Source of the DNA: Neostapfia colusana
Lineage: Eukaryota > Streptophyta > Magnoliopsida > Poales > Poaceae
Reading direction: 5' to 3'
Assembly (NCBI GenBank): GCA_030760725.1
Contig: JASWHV010000016.1
Coordinates: forward strand, 47,193,227 to 47,257,226
DNA: 64,000 bases
The position numbers and the translations under genes are program-made. Positions 1 through 10,807 of the stretch are shown here, in pieces. Every line of letters starts with the position of its first letter. Position 1 is the stretch's first letter. The notes beneath the pieces are model-generated. The model worked only from the letters and a program-made list of their open reading frames with translations, ran no database searches and was not told the DNA's origin.

Positions 1-1480
1 TGATGGTATGAAGTAGAACCTGTTCAAGAACAAGTTATTCATTTCCAAGACCAGGAATACCCATTTCAAGAGCAGCAAGAAGGAGGCAAGTGTCCTTGAC
101 CACTTTGATCCTATGCTAGGATGTGTAGATAGAATTATTTGCATTGTCAAGATTAATTATGAAACCCATGCTAGGAAGTTTCCCTAGAATTGCATCACCT
201 TGTTTCCTTGAAGCTTGGGTTGGGATTTATTTTACCATGTCATTTATTTACATGCATATGCTTAGCCATGCTTAGAATGGGATATTTGGGATATGAAATC
301 ATCAGTTTATATTACCATACTCTTGAATGAGACATTGTGATGTTATGTAGAGGTAGGGATCAAGGCAAGTTGGATGTTTTGGTTGTGTGCTGGGTGCACG
401 AGACTTGGGTTTGTGTTTAGTACTTGCCTAGATCCTAAGGACCGGTTCATGGAGCATGTAACCCGGCTTTACAGTGCCAACCACATGCTGAGATGGGGCA
501 GCTTGGCCAATTAATTAGGTGTATCCCCGGCGTAGTATGGGTGTGTTGGATGGTGCGGGGAGTAGGTGTCAGCTGGACTACCATATGAACCGCAAGGCTC
601 AAGAGGGGGCCACTGCAGCGGGGTTGGAGCCTCTTGTATGCTGTTAGGGGTGAAACCTCAGTGGGCCCACGCTCGCCGGGAATCCCTTTGTAAAGGCTTC
701 GTAGTGATCTCCTGGCTGCACACCTGGGAAGTGTGAATGTGGATCGTAGCCACTGGCATAATGGAGGTTCTTTTAGTCCACCCGGCAACGGGGGATGAAA
801 TCACTACTTGTGGGTACAGTGGTACAAACTCTGCAGAGTCAAAACTGTCTTGACAGCCGTGCTCACGGTTAAGAGCGGCCTGGACTTATTCATGATTAGA
901 GGATTGATGGTTTTGGAAGTTAAGAAGGGAGCTTAACATTGGAAATGATGTTATGGTTATTGGATTATGATGATGGGATGGGGGATTTGGACAATTTCAC
1001 CTGTGTAGTAATGTAGGTGCTTAATAAGCTAAGGTGATAGGTATTAATTGCGTAGTGCTTTAACCATGAGTTCAACCTCTCCTTGTTCTAGCCATGCATG
1101 ATATAATTTTCCCACACTTGCTGAGTACCATTGGTGCTCAACCTTGCATATTTGTTGGTTTATATTGCTGCTCAGGTCAAGATAATGAGGTGGTGTATAA
1201 TGACCAAGACTTTGGACCCGAGGAAGGATTTTAGGTTCATGAAGACCCCCGGGCAACGCCTGTGATGGAGCCCTAAAGAATAATATTCCGCTGCTAGTTT
1301 GTTTACTTGTGATGAAGCATTAGTGTCCATTGAGACATTTGCGATGTAAGACTTATTTATATTCGACACCTGGCTTGTAATAAATGATCCTTCACTATTT
1401 GTCATCACATGTATGAGAAAATGATCCTGGCATACATGTGATATTCACTTGGTTGTTCTTCGGAAAAACCGGGTGTGACA
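1..1480 (+). repeat. 3' part of a long LTR, family A (Ty3/gypsy chromovirus type)
   Basis: The segment ends in GGGTGTGACA at 1471-1480, directly against gypsy integrase sequence at 1481. The same sequence occurs on the other strand from 20606 (starting TGTCACACCC), where it is a complete solo LTR with a target duplication, so this is the same LTR family on the + strand, cut by the window edge. From the solo copy the full LTR should be about 3.26 kb, so roughly 1.8 kb lies upstream of the window. A poly(A)-like AATAAA lies near 1380. The short open frames here have no resemblance to proteins. Whether this is a solo LTR or the 3' LTR of a longer element cannot be decided from the window. Confidence 0.82.
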
Positions 1481-1979
1481 GGCTGCTCAGTCACGACAAA
1501 AAGGCTATGCGGACAATAGGCGAAGGAAGTTGACTTTCGAAGTAGGAGACTTCGTGTACCTTAAGCTATCACCTATCCGAGGCCAACGACGTTTCCACGT
1601 CAAAGGCAAGTTACCACCTCGCTATATCAGGTCATTCAAGATTTTGGGCAAGCGAGGAGAAGTAGCCTATCAACTAGAGCTCCCAATGCACCTCTCCGAC
1701 GTGCATGACGTGTTTCACATATCCCAGCTCAAGAAGTGCTCGAGAGTACCGGAAGAACAAGTACCAATGGATGAACTTGAACTTCAAGAGGATCTGACCT
1801 ATGTAGAGCACCCTGTACAAATTTTGTACGTGAAGGAAAGGGCCACGAGGAATAAAGTGATCCGTTGGTGCAAGATACAATGGAGACATCACACAGAAGC
1901 CGAAGCTACATGGGAGCATAAGGAAGACCTCAAGGCAGAATTCCCTCATCTATTCTCCACTATCGAATCTCGAGGGTGA
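1481..1979 (+). pseudogene. pol: Ty3/gypsy integrase C-terminus with chromodomain (fragment of pol)
   Basis: A single open frame runs from 1482 to the stop at 1977-1979. The first part contains the integrase C-terminal fold (GDFVYL near 1545, then a GPF-like segment around PRYIRSFKILGKRGEVAYQL) and the final part a chromodomain (EHPVQILYVKERATR...KIQWRHHTEAEATWE). In this family the integrase joins cDNA to chromosomal DNA, and the chromodomain directs the complex towards particular chromatin. Only about the last 165 residues of pol are here; the catalytic core lies upstream and is cut off by the family-A LTR junction at 1480/1481. No internal stop or frameshift is seen in this stretch, so it is a fragment of a relatively young copy rather than an old decayed one. 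Confidence 0.88.
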
Positions 1980-1989
1980 GATTCAATTT

Positions 1990-2003
1990 AAGGGGGGTAG
2001 GTT
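1990..2003 (+). other. Polypurine tract of gypsy-1
   Basis: A purine-rich stretch AAGGGGGGTAGG lies immediately upstream of the LTR start at 2004, where plus-strand DNA synthesis is primed in LTR retrotransposons. Its position fixes the LTR boundary and the + orientation. Confidence 0.75.
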
Positions 2004-5000
2004 TGTAACACCCTCAAATTCGTATTTATGCATTCATACAGATTTCATATAGAGAAAATATTTTAAAAGAAGTGGAAACAGAAAAAGAATCAAAATGATA
2101 GCCGAAAAGAGCTAATTCCAGTTCACCGAGGAGCGCCGAAGACAACTCCCGCAGCCCGCTGGCCACGTGGCGCCTTCGGAGCTCATCCCTGTGAAAAGAG
2201 GTGAGGTCCGCCGCGAACTGGCTACGTGGCAGGCTCGGAGCTTGCCTCTGTGAAAGGGCCGAGGTCCGACCCCGTGGAACACGTGTTGCCCCCGGAGCTA
2301 GCCTCTACAGAGAAGCGAGGCCAGCCCGGCAGGACACATGTCGCCTTTGGAGCTAGTCACTTCGGAGAAGAAAGGTCCTGCCGCGCTAGACACGTGTCAC
2401 TCTCGGAGCTCACCTCCAAGAGGTCTGACCTGCAGGACACGTGCCGCTCTCGGAGCTCACCTCCGAGAGGTCCGGTCCTACTGGACACGTGTCATCCTCG
2501 GAGCTCACTTCCGAGGAGAAGACACTGCAGGGTGTCAGCCTTGGAGCTCACCTCCGAGAGGTCCCGCCCTGCTTGACACGTGTCGTCCTCGGAGCCCATC
2601 TCTGAGATGAAGGGAGGTCCAACACTGTTGAACACGTTTCGTTCTCGGAGCACACCTCTGAGAAGAAGGGAGGTCCGACACTGATGGACACGTGTCGACC
2701 TCAGAGCTCATCTCTGAGAAGAAAGGAAGTCCGGCGCTGCTAGGACACGTGGCACATTCGAAGCTACCTCTGAAGAGACGGGAGGTCCATCACTGACACG
2801 TGGCGTACGCAGAGCTCATCTCTGGAGAGAGGTGAGGTCTCAACCCACCAGACATGTGGCGCACGCGGAGCTCACCTCTGAGGGAAAGGGAGGTCCCGCC
2901 CGTCAGACGCGTGGCGCACGCGGAGCTCGCCTCTGAGGGAGAGGGAGGTCCCGCCCGCCTGACACATGGCACAACCAGAGCTCGTCCCTGAGGAAAAGGG
3001 AAGCCCAGGCCCCCGCTGGACACGTGGAGCCTCCGGAGCTTATCCCTGCGGAAGGACGTGATTCTGAAGCGGTTTTGCCCTGTGCGCGAGCACCCGGTAC
3101 AGAGGGAACCGACACGGTTTCTTCCATGATTGATACCGCACCAAATCTATTGAAGATAAGTTGTTAAGATCCAAAAATAAATCAAATAGAACTCTTATTT
3201 GAAATTCAATCGGAGTAGGACTCTTCTTTTCTGATTACAAATAGAACCCGAAACACACCCTTGATCGTAACATCTTCTCAAGCCGACAACTTAGAGCCCT
3301 AGCCCCAGCTCGCCGAGTAAACCCCTTCGCTGGTGTTTGACAACTGGAGAGACCGCCGACGAGCCCAGAGACGATCGCCATCGTCGGAGGAGAGCCGACG
3401 ATCTGTTTTTGCTAGGAGGAAGGACCCGAAGGAAGTAAGGTAGGTCTCCATTACCACCTTACGACGTCATCGCTGTTTTCTTTGCATCTGTTTCTTCGAT
3501 CCCTTCGAGCATAAGATTTTCCATGGACAGATCACGTGTTGATCGGTTTGATCTAGAGTCAAGATCATCGCCCCGTCCACAATTGATCTTTACCCCTCTG
3601 TTCATCGTAAAACCCCATGCAAACCCATGCAAACATGCAAGAACACGTACAAACCGATCTAATAAAAACAACATCATAGGATTAGCATGCATATGCACCA
3701 TTGCATCTTGAGTAAAGTTTGTGCATGATGATTGATTGCTATGAATCTTGTCTGTGTGTGATCATAAATAGAAGGACAAGATCAGGGAGCTATCTATGAC
3801 GAACTACAACAACAAGACTTTGAGATCCTAGAACAACAGAAGCCACAGGAACAAGGCAAGTGCCCCTTGACTATATTGATCACATGTTTTAAATCTGTTT
3901 TGTTTGCGAAAAGGTGTGTGTGCTTGAGTCAACTTGATGGGAAACCCTTTTATAGGAGTTTACTAGTTTTTGTTAACCACCCTTGTCGCCGGGAAAGTTG
4001 ATGAGTCGGGTATGGTCGTTTTTGGCTTTTTGCTTCGCTGAGGCCACGGGATATGGGAAGCAATAGAATGTGTTTAGCTGCTGCACTCATAATGATAATG
4101 AGAACTTGATGATAATGAACATGAATCGGGGGAGATCTAGGCAAGCTTGGTTCATGGAAGTGGTAGAATGAGATGGTGGTTTACTTGTCTTAGATCTAAG
4201 GACCGGTTCATGCCAGCCATGCCAGGAATACAGTGCCACCACAAGGCCAAATATGGGTGCGGCTTAGCTGACTAATTAGGTAAGTTGCTAGATTGTTATG
4301 AACCGTGGAAGGCGCGGGGAATGGGAGTCGAGAGAGGACTGCCCTAGGAACTGCATGGCACAAGAGGGGGCCCGTAGGTGGGAGAATTGGAGATTCTAGC
4401 CTGCTGGTGAAACCTTAGTAAGTCCATACATCTAGTAGACCCTTTGTAAAGTCTATTTTGTGATCTCTTGGCCATATACCGACGGTTGTGTACTGGTATA
4501 ATGGAGGTTCTGCAGTCGCCGACGGGTAACAAAATCACAAACTTGTGGGTAAAGTGGTGCCACCTATGCAGAGTGTAAAACTATCATGATAGCCGTGCTT
4601 CCGGTCACAAGAGTCTGGCCAACTCACATGATTAGATGGATGGTTATTGGGGTATTTGGTTTGGTTACTCGTTTGGAGATGGTTTGGTCATTAAGGGATG
4701 ATTTTGAGACTGTTGAGTCCTGGTTATCAGATTGGTTTCATGACTGTTGAGTCATGGCAAATGAGCATTGGTCTCGGTATGAGACGAAATTGAACATGAG
4801 ATGAGATGGTAATGAATACGAGATGGTATTCATAAGCATGAGAAAAAGTTGAGAAAGATGAATGTATGGATGAGACATGAAAAGAGGTAAAATATGATGG
4901 AGTTATGTTGATGTTTTAATTGGATACATGTTGGGGTTTAATTCACTTAAAGCTAGTTTTTGTTTTTATCATGTTTTGTGAAATAAACTTTTCTTTTATG

Positions 5001-5424
5001 CAATGAGCCTTTTATGCCTACCTTGTTGTAAGCTACATGTCATACTTCCCGCACTTGCTGAGTACGACATGTACTCACCCTTGCATTATCATACATCCTC
5101 AGCAACAGGAGAGGAATACTTTGAAGACCATGTGGAGTATTAGGCATGTGATCCACCGTCAACTTTCCTATGGAGTAGGAGATGAAGCCGCTGCTGCTGC
5201 TTAGTTGCTTCCGCAATAGTTTAGAAAACTTCCGCTGCTAAGACAAGACTTCCGCTGCTAGAATGAGTTAGAGACTCATGAGACATTGTAATAAAACCCT
5301 ATTCATTCGTGGTTATATATTCTGAATTCAGTTTGTGGATTATATGTGTATGTGTGATGAACATCCTGGGCACACATATGCATCAGTCCGGTTCCGTGGT
5401 TTTTCTACAGAACCGGGCGTCACA
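2004..5424 (+). repeat. LTR B, 3' LTR of gypsy-1
   Basis: The LTR starts TGTAACACCC and ends GGGCGTCACA, 3421 bp. Its end matches, on the opposite strand, the start of the gypsy-2 5' LTR at 20379 (shared stretch around GTGTGCCCAGGATGTTC), so both belong to one family. An AATAAA-type signal lies near 5290. Family A LTRs share scattered blocks with it (for example around CTAAGGACCGGTTCATG), so A and B are distant relatives. The U3 part holds a tandem array (2125-3065) that is absent from the sister LTR B'. Confidence 0.85.
2125..3065 (+). repeat. Tandem array of about 16 G-box-containing units in LTR B
   Basis: Units of roughly 50-70 bp repeat with the plan (C/T)ACGTGG or ACACGTGTC, then CGGAGCTC, then GAGGTCCG. 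Cores are visible near 2162, 2222, 2279, 2391, 2438, 2484, 2576, 2691, 2744, 2796 and 3019, with degenerate ones between. CACGTG is the G-box core and ACGTGGC an ABRE-like motif bound by bZIP/bHLH factors in plants; binding here is inference. The array yields open frames in several phases, which are not genes. The same unit occurs in the Tat LTRs from 46865 onward. Confidence 0.8.
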
Positions 5425-6300
5425 GATAGGCGATACCTTAAGATACACGAAGTCTCCTACTTCGAAGGTCAATTTTCTTCGCCTATTGTCCGCATAACCT
5501 TTTTCTCGTGACTGAGCAGCCTTCAAATTTTCTCGTATCGTTTGGACTTGCTTCTCGGCGTCTTACAGCACTTCGGGTCCAAACACTTGGCTCTCTCCGG
5601 TCTCATTCCAGAACAGTGGCGTTCTACCTTCTACCATACAATGCTTCAAAAGGTGACATATTCAAGCTGGCTTGATAGCTGTTGTTGTATGAGAATTCAG
5701 CATACGGCAAGCTCCTATCCCAACTACGCCCATGCTTCAAGGCGCAAGCTCTCAACATGTCTTACAAAATTTGGTTTGTCCTCTCAGTTTGCCCGTCGGT
5801 TTGCGGGTGATAAGCAGAGCTGAAATTCAGTCGTGTACCCATGGCTTCATGCAGTTTCTTCCAGAACCTAGAGGTAAATTGAGAACCCCAATCTGAAACT
5901 ATCTCTTCGGAACTCCATGGCGACACACGATTTGCTCCATATACAGCTCGGCTAGTTGTGCAACGCTGTACTTGGTTCTAACAGGAAGGATGAAATCCAT
6001 GTTGATGTCTTCCCACTTCCACTCGGGTACTTTCAATGGCTGCAACAGTCCACCAGGTCTTTGATGTTCGGCCTTCACCCATTGGCACGTATCGCATAAG
6101 GCAACATATTGAGATATGTCCCTTTTCATACCATCCCACCAATAGCAAGTTTTCAGGTCCTTGTACATCTTTGTACAGCCGGGGTGTATGGAATAAGGTG
6201 AGTCATGTGCCTCCTTTAATATCGTGTCGTGGATGTGCTTCACGTAAGGCACACAAATCCTTTTCCCTAACCAAAGTGTGCTTTCTCGTCTTCCTTGAAA
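5425..6300 (-). pseudogene. pol: gypsy-2 integrase (truncated, internally deleted)
   Basis: The N-terminal zinc-binding region is recognisable on the - strand around 6250-6070 (HP.CTKMYKDL and CDTCQ, with YWWDGM between), followed by the start of the catalytic core with the first aspartate (NMDFI near 6000). Directly after this the normal run of about 20 residues up to the LTK...HF segment is missing and the frame continues at YSVAQLAELY, so the core carries an internal deletion. Further on the frame is broken several times, and the gene stops at 5425, inside the segment equivalent to 1577 in gypsy-1. The second aspartate and the glutamate of the DDE triad cannot be read in an intact frame. 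It cannot be functional. Confidence 0.8.
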
Positions 6301-6409
6301 TCCTTTTCTATGCCTTGTCGGATTTTTTCCTTGATTTCCTTGATTTCTTCATCTGTTGCTTGGCCATCTCGTATCTCTTGTTCCAGCGAGGAGTTCAGTT
6401 CTATCACCT

Positions 6410-6815
6410 CCATCTCGTTCAAGAACCTGAGATGCAACTGTTCGAACTACTTACACAGTTCGGGTGGCAGCTCCTGAACGTGAGTTGGTGACATGCTCCC
6501 TTTCGACTCAACGCATCAGCTACTACATTGGCCTTTCCGGGGTAATAGTTGATTCCAACATCATAATCCTTGATGAGTTCCAACCATCGACGTTGCCTCA
6601 AATTCAGATCCGTCTGCGTGAATATATACTTGAGGCTTTTGTGATCCGTATAGATCTCACATCGGTGGCCAAGGATATAATGTCTCCAAATCTTCAAGGC
6701 ATGTACCACGGCTGCGAGTTCCAAGTCATGTGTGGGGTAATTAAGCTCATGTCTCTTTAGTTGTCTTGACGCTTAGGCTACCACTTGTCCTTCTTGCATG
6801 AGCACTCATCCAAGC
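6410..6815 (-). pseudogene. pol: gypsy-2 RNase H domain
   Basis: The RNase H fold follows the reverse transcriptase in the same frame, with the usual acidic landmarks: CDAS near 6815, LELAA near 6720, YTDHKSL near 6645 and the closing DALSRKG near 6490. In this family the enzyme degrades the RNA strand of the RNA/DNA hybrid. Two in-frame stops lie between the first and second landmark: a TGA right after ASRQGLG (about 6806) and a TAA after GQVVA (about 6775). Apart from these the sequence is well kept, so decay is by point mutation. Confidence 0.8.
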
Positions 6816-8050
6816 CCTTGTCTTGATGCGTCACAATATATGTCGAAGCTTTTGCTCACGTCCGGCAATACCAAAACTGGCGCTGTGGTTAATCTCTTCT
6901 TTATCTCCTCAAAGCTTTCTTGACACGCTGGTGTCCACTGAAATGCTTTCCCTTTCATTAGCAATTCAATCATAGGCTTCGCTATTTTGGAGAAATCCTT
7001 AATGAACCGGCCGTAGTATCCAGCCATCCCATGGAAACTCTGAATATCTCTCACATTCTGCAGTTGGTTCCACTTTAAAATGTCTTCCACTTTTCCGGGA
7101 TCAACCGACACTCCTCCCTCGGAGATGATGTGGCCTAGGAACGATATCTCTTTTATCCAAAATTGACACTTGCTGAACTTGGCATACAATTGATGCTCTC
7201 GCAGTTTCTGCAATGTCAATCTCAAGTGTTCTTTGTGTTCTTCCTTGCTTTTCGAATACACCATGATATCGTCGATGAAAACCACAACGAACTTGTCCAA
7301 GTACTCCATGAAGACCTTATTCATGAGGTACATAAAGTATGCGGGTGCATTCGTTAACCCAAAAGACATAACGGTATATTCATACGAACCATACTGTGTT
7401 CGAAATGCAGTCTTGGATATGTCGGAGGGCTTAATCTTCAGCTGGAAATATCCCGACCGAAGATCAATCTTGGAGAATATTCGGGCACCTTTCATTTGGT
7501 CGAACAGGTCCTCTATACGGGGCAGCGGGTATTTATTATTGATCGTCACCTCATTGAGAGACCTATAATCCACACACATCCTTTGGGTCTCATCCTTCTT
7601 GTATACAAAGAGCACGGGGGCTCCCCATGGTGACGATCTTGGGCGTATAAAACCCTTTTCTAGCTGCTCCTGAATTTGCTTCTTGAGCTCCACTAGTTCA
7701 TTAGCGGGCATCCTGTACGGCCTCTTCGCTATAGGTGCAGTTCCAGGTACTAAATCAATAGCAAATTCAATGTCCCGGTCAGGTGGCATACCTGGAAGTT
7801 CATCCGGGAACACATCTGAATATTCTTGAACCACCGGAATGCTTTCCAATGTCGCTTCTTCGATGTGGTTCAGCGCTGCCTTCTCGGTTGCCGGTTGGGC
7901 TGACTCGAACTCAATACGAGTACCGTGCTCATTTGTCAACTGCACGCTCCTCTCAGCACATTGAATCACTCCGTTGTGCTTGCTTAACCAATCCATTCCA
8001 AGTATTATGTCAATCCCTTGGGAATCTAAGACAATAAGGTTGGCAAGAAA
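6806..8050 (-). pseudogene. pol: gypsy-2 reverse transcriptase
   Basis: An open frame of about 396 codons (7996-6806) encodes the protease/RT linker (MDWLSKHNG), the RT entry motif (KRPYRM...KGFIRPSSPWGAPV), DLRSGY, TNAPAYFM and the catalytic FIDDI motif around residue 248. The connection to RNase H follows. RT copies the genomic RNA inside the virus-like particle. The catalytic aspartates are intact and there is no stop inside the domain, making this the best preserved pol piece of gypsy-2. Upstream it is separated from the protease by a frameshift near 8055. The VFPDELPG and PPDRDIEFAIDL phrases are typical of grass and other plant chromoviruses. Confidence 0.9.
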
Positions 8051-8052
8051 GT

Positions 8053-8562
8053 CTACACCCTTATTTTAAGGCTTACTTTCGGACATACTATATTAGTCCT
8101 CATCTCTCCACCGGGAGAATTAACCAACATAGTTTGTTTCATGTGTGATATGGGCAGATTATACTTGGTAACATACTTGGATGATATGAATGAATGCGAT
8201 ACTCTGGAATCAAACAAAACAGTGGCTGGGTTGGAGTTGGCAAGGAACATATCAATCACGACGTCCTCAGCTTGTTCTGCTTCTTCAGCGGAGACATGAT
8301 TCACATTGCCACGAGCGTAGTTCTGCTGCCCACGGTTACCTTGCGTAGCTCCTCCATTCGGCCGTGGGTTCTGTTTTGGTGCGTTGCTCGGCTGTCCAAG
8401 GCCTTTCTTCGGGCACTGACTTGCAAAGTGTCCCGCCTCTCCGCATGAAAAACATGCTTTGCTGCCCATAACAGCAGGAATGTTGGGGTGAGGCTGGTTT
8501 TGAGCATAGGCGCCCGTGTTGTGATGGGGCGCAGGAGGCAAAGGCATACGAGGTGCTTGCAT
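8053..8562 (-). pseudogene. gag-pro: gypsy-2 gag zinc knuckle and aspartic protease
   Basis: The frame carries one CCHC zinc knuckle (CFSCGEAGHFASQCP near 8455-8410), a low-complexity linker and the start of the aspartic protease. The protease active-site motif, normally D-S/T-G, reads DSR (in VLFDSRVSHSFIS, near 8210), so the essential glycine is arginine and the enzyme is predicted inactive. The protease would cut the gag-pol polyprotein. The frame is disconnected from upstream gag (frameshift near 8562-8620) and from RT (stop and frameshift near 8053). Confidence 0.85.
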
Positions 8563-8721
8563 AACAGGACGTTCCTACGGTGGCTGATTAGGGCGAGGTG
8601 GATTTGCAGGGTGGGAAGTAGAAGCGGACGAGCCATAATGTGGTGCAGCTGGTGGCATGAAATGGGGACGTACATTGCTCCCTTGTGGCTGTCCTTGGTA
8701 TGGCATCTTCCTCTTTCTCTC

Positions 8722-9506
8722 TTACTCGATCTCACGGATCTTGCTCTCAACCACTATAGCATTGTCGACGATCTTCTGGAAGTTTGCATAATCATTGTTG
8801 AGCAGCTGAACTTGGATCTCATTGGTCAGTCCTCTCATGAACAAGTATTGCTTTCTTTGATCCGAGTTGACATCTTCTGGAGCATACCTTGACAGCTGTG
8901 TGAACTTGTTTAGGTACTCATTCACGCTCTTCCTTCCTTGGCGGAGACCTTCAAACTCTTGCCTTTTAAGCATCATGACTCCAGAAAAGACGTAATGAGA
9001 GAGGAAACTCTCCTTGAATTCAGCCCAAGTGATAGTCTCCTGGTTGACATGAGCGTTGCAAAGAGCGTCCCACCAGTCAGCGGCTGCTCCCATAAGTTGG
9101 TGCGATGCGGAGAGAACTTTCTCCCGATCATTGCACTGAACAATAGCAAGCTTCTTTTCCATGGACTTCAACCAATCATCATATTCCATGGGGTCATTAG
9201 CTTGTGCAAAAGTAGGCGGTCGAGTCCTCATGAACTCTCCCAATCTGTTGTGAGCCGGCGGGGGTGGCGGTGGCGGCGGTGGGGGTGTAGGAAGGGGGTT
9301 AGGATTGTTGTTGTTGTTGGCCTGCAGCTGACCCAACGTTTGTATCATCGTTTGCATGAGCTGGTTCTGCATAGCCATCAACCATTCAAGGTTGCTTGCA
9401 TCGCCCCGGTGTTAGCATTTTCAGGAACTTCAACATTGCCATCCTCTTGTGGTTCATTGTTGCCACGAGCATTCCTCCTTTGATGGTTGGTGTTTTCCCT
9501 CACCAT
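8722..9506 (-). pseudogene. gag: gypsy-2 gag capsid region
   Basis: The likely start is the ATG at 9506-9504, preceded by a purine-poor leader; the first 40 or so codons read MVRENTNHQRRNARG and end in a frame break near 9385. The main frame (9381-8722, about 219 codons) has a glutamine/asparagine run, a poly-proline stretch of about ten residues, then the retrotransposon gag domain: YDDWLKSMEKKL, AADWWDAL, TWAEFKESFLSHY and KSVNEYLNKFTQLSRYAP. It is the structural protein of the particle. The poly-proline is probably slippage-prone. It joins the zinc-knuckle frame only through another frameshift. Confidence 0.87.
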
Positions 9507-9790
9507 CTGTGGGAGAGAGTAGAGTAGAATAGAAAATAGAAGTTTAGATTGATCCCCCCAACTATATGCATCAAGGTGTATGAACTAAGTATCTTCTTTT
9601 ATTAACTTCAGCCTATATGAGGATGTGAACACGTGCTGAAGCATCTCACATCTCTCCACTATGTGTGGATGTGGACATTCGCCGAAGCGTCCCACAACTC
9701 ACATCAGTACATAAACACAAGCAATCATCACAAAAGTTCAACAAACCACTCTTATTCAAGCTACTATGATCTAAACGTTCCTATTACAGC

Positions 9791-10780
9791 TTATTCAATG
9801 GGAATCCTAAACTTAATCATGTGAACCGGTGCTGTTCTCACCGTGTGACGGGGGTGGTCCATACATGGGCGCACGCCATGGTGAGTCGACAGTCCATGTA
9901 GGGTTAGATGACGCTGGTGCTCCATTTTCTCCCGCGTTGGCACGAGTCTCCTCTTGTTCTCTAGCAAATACAGCTTCTCGCGGAGGTAACGGATCTCTGC
10001 GCTTGCATAGCGGTTTCCTAACTCCACAAGCAACCTCTGAGACTTGTCAGCAGCTTGTGGGTTGGAAAGAGCTGTTACATTGGGTCCAATGATCTCCCTT
10101 GTGCCGCTCTTTCAACACGGGTGCAGCTCAAAAGTGGTGCCCTCAAGCTGCTCATGGAAGGCGTAGCACAGTCCGGTGAGTGCTTACCATGCAGCATCAT
10201 CGATATCTTCTGCCCTTGTAGCTCTCCATGTGGGTGTGAAGTGCAGAGTGACAACCCTACCGTTAGATAGGATAGTTACGTCAGCCTTCCACTCTTCATG
10301 TCCGAGATGAGGAACTTTCTTGAGTAGATACTCCGGGTATAAGCTACAGCAATCCATAAATTCTTTGAGCTCCCTGGATATGTGTCCTCCTTCCGTTCCG
10401 TCAGACCAAAATTCTTGAACTTAATGGTTGACCCATTCATCACCTTCATTATTGGTCTCAGCAAGGGGTGGCCCCTCCTCGGGTTCATCTCCTCCCGTCA
10501 TAGCTTTATGAGGCTCCACGGGGTGTAAGTCCGCGTGAAACTCCTCATGAGGTGCTTACCAATGTTGTTCTTGTGGATCATCCTCCATATCGTCTTCGAA
10601 TGGTTTCATCTCCTCCGGATCATCTTCCTCATGCATATAGCTATTGACTTCCTCTTCATCATGAGGTTCCGTATTCACCTCCTCCCAATATGGTCCATCG
10701 GACACCTCAATGGGGTCAAGTGCACTTCCACGTGGTGGTGGACGAGTACTTATGTGTGCCGTGCTTCTGATCACCGGCAT
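9791..10780 (-). pseudogene. Pre-gag ORF of gypsy-2 (unassigned acidic protein)
   Basis: Between the primer site and gag, on the gag strand, a frame starts at the ATG 10780-10778 (MPVIRSTAHIS) and can be followed for about 330 codons to a stop near 9791. It passes two to four nonsense codons (for example after DPQEQHW and DIDDAAW) and a frameshift near 10365. The first third is rich in Asp/Glu (EDDPEEMKPFEDDMEDDP); the middle reads EFMDCCSLYPEYLLKKVP, then ADVTILSNGRVVTLHFTP; the last part is helical and charged (RYLREKLYLLENKRRL). It is unlike gag and I do not recognise the family. Its length and consistent strand suggest a former extra gene of the element. A gene captured from the host or a long gag N-terminal extension are alternatives. 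Confidence 0.5.
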
Positions 10781-10807
10781 CCATAAATAATACATGAGAA
10801 ACTTTAG

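Larger units (their letters stand above)
1481..5424 (+). mobile_element. gypsy-1: 3' end of a Ty3/gypsy chromovirus (integrase tail, PPT, 3' LTR)
   Basis: Order on the + strand is integrase C-terminus with chromodomain, purine tract, and a 3.4 kb LTR starting TGTAACACCC and ending GGGCGTCACA. The upstream part of the element is outside the window, separated from this piece by the family-A LTR that ends at 1480. To the right it abuts gypsy-2 integrase on the opposite strand. The simplest reading is that gypsy-1 inserted into gypsy-2; its right 5 bp flank is GATAG (5425-5429) and the left flank is not visible. The chromodomain and very long LTR fit the Tekay/Del lineage; the lineage assignment is inference. 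Confidence 0.8.

Noticed and set aside
2125..3065. CRISPR-like regular repeats
   Set aside because: The units are contiguous and degenerate with no unique spacers, and the sequence is eukaryotic nuclear DNA.
2226..3127. Frames with repeated Arg/Ser/Leu-rich peptides in LTR B
   Set aside because: They are translations of the tandem array; there are several competing frames and no start or codon conservation.
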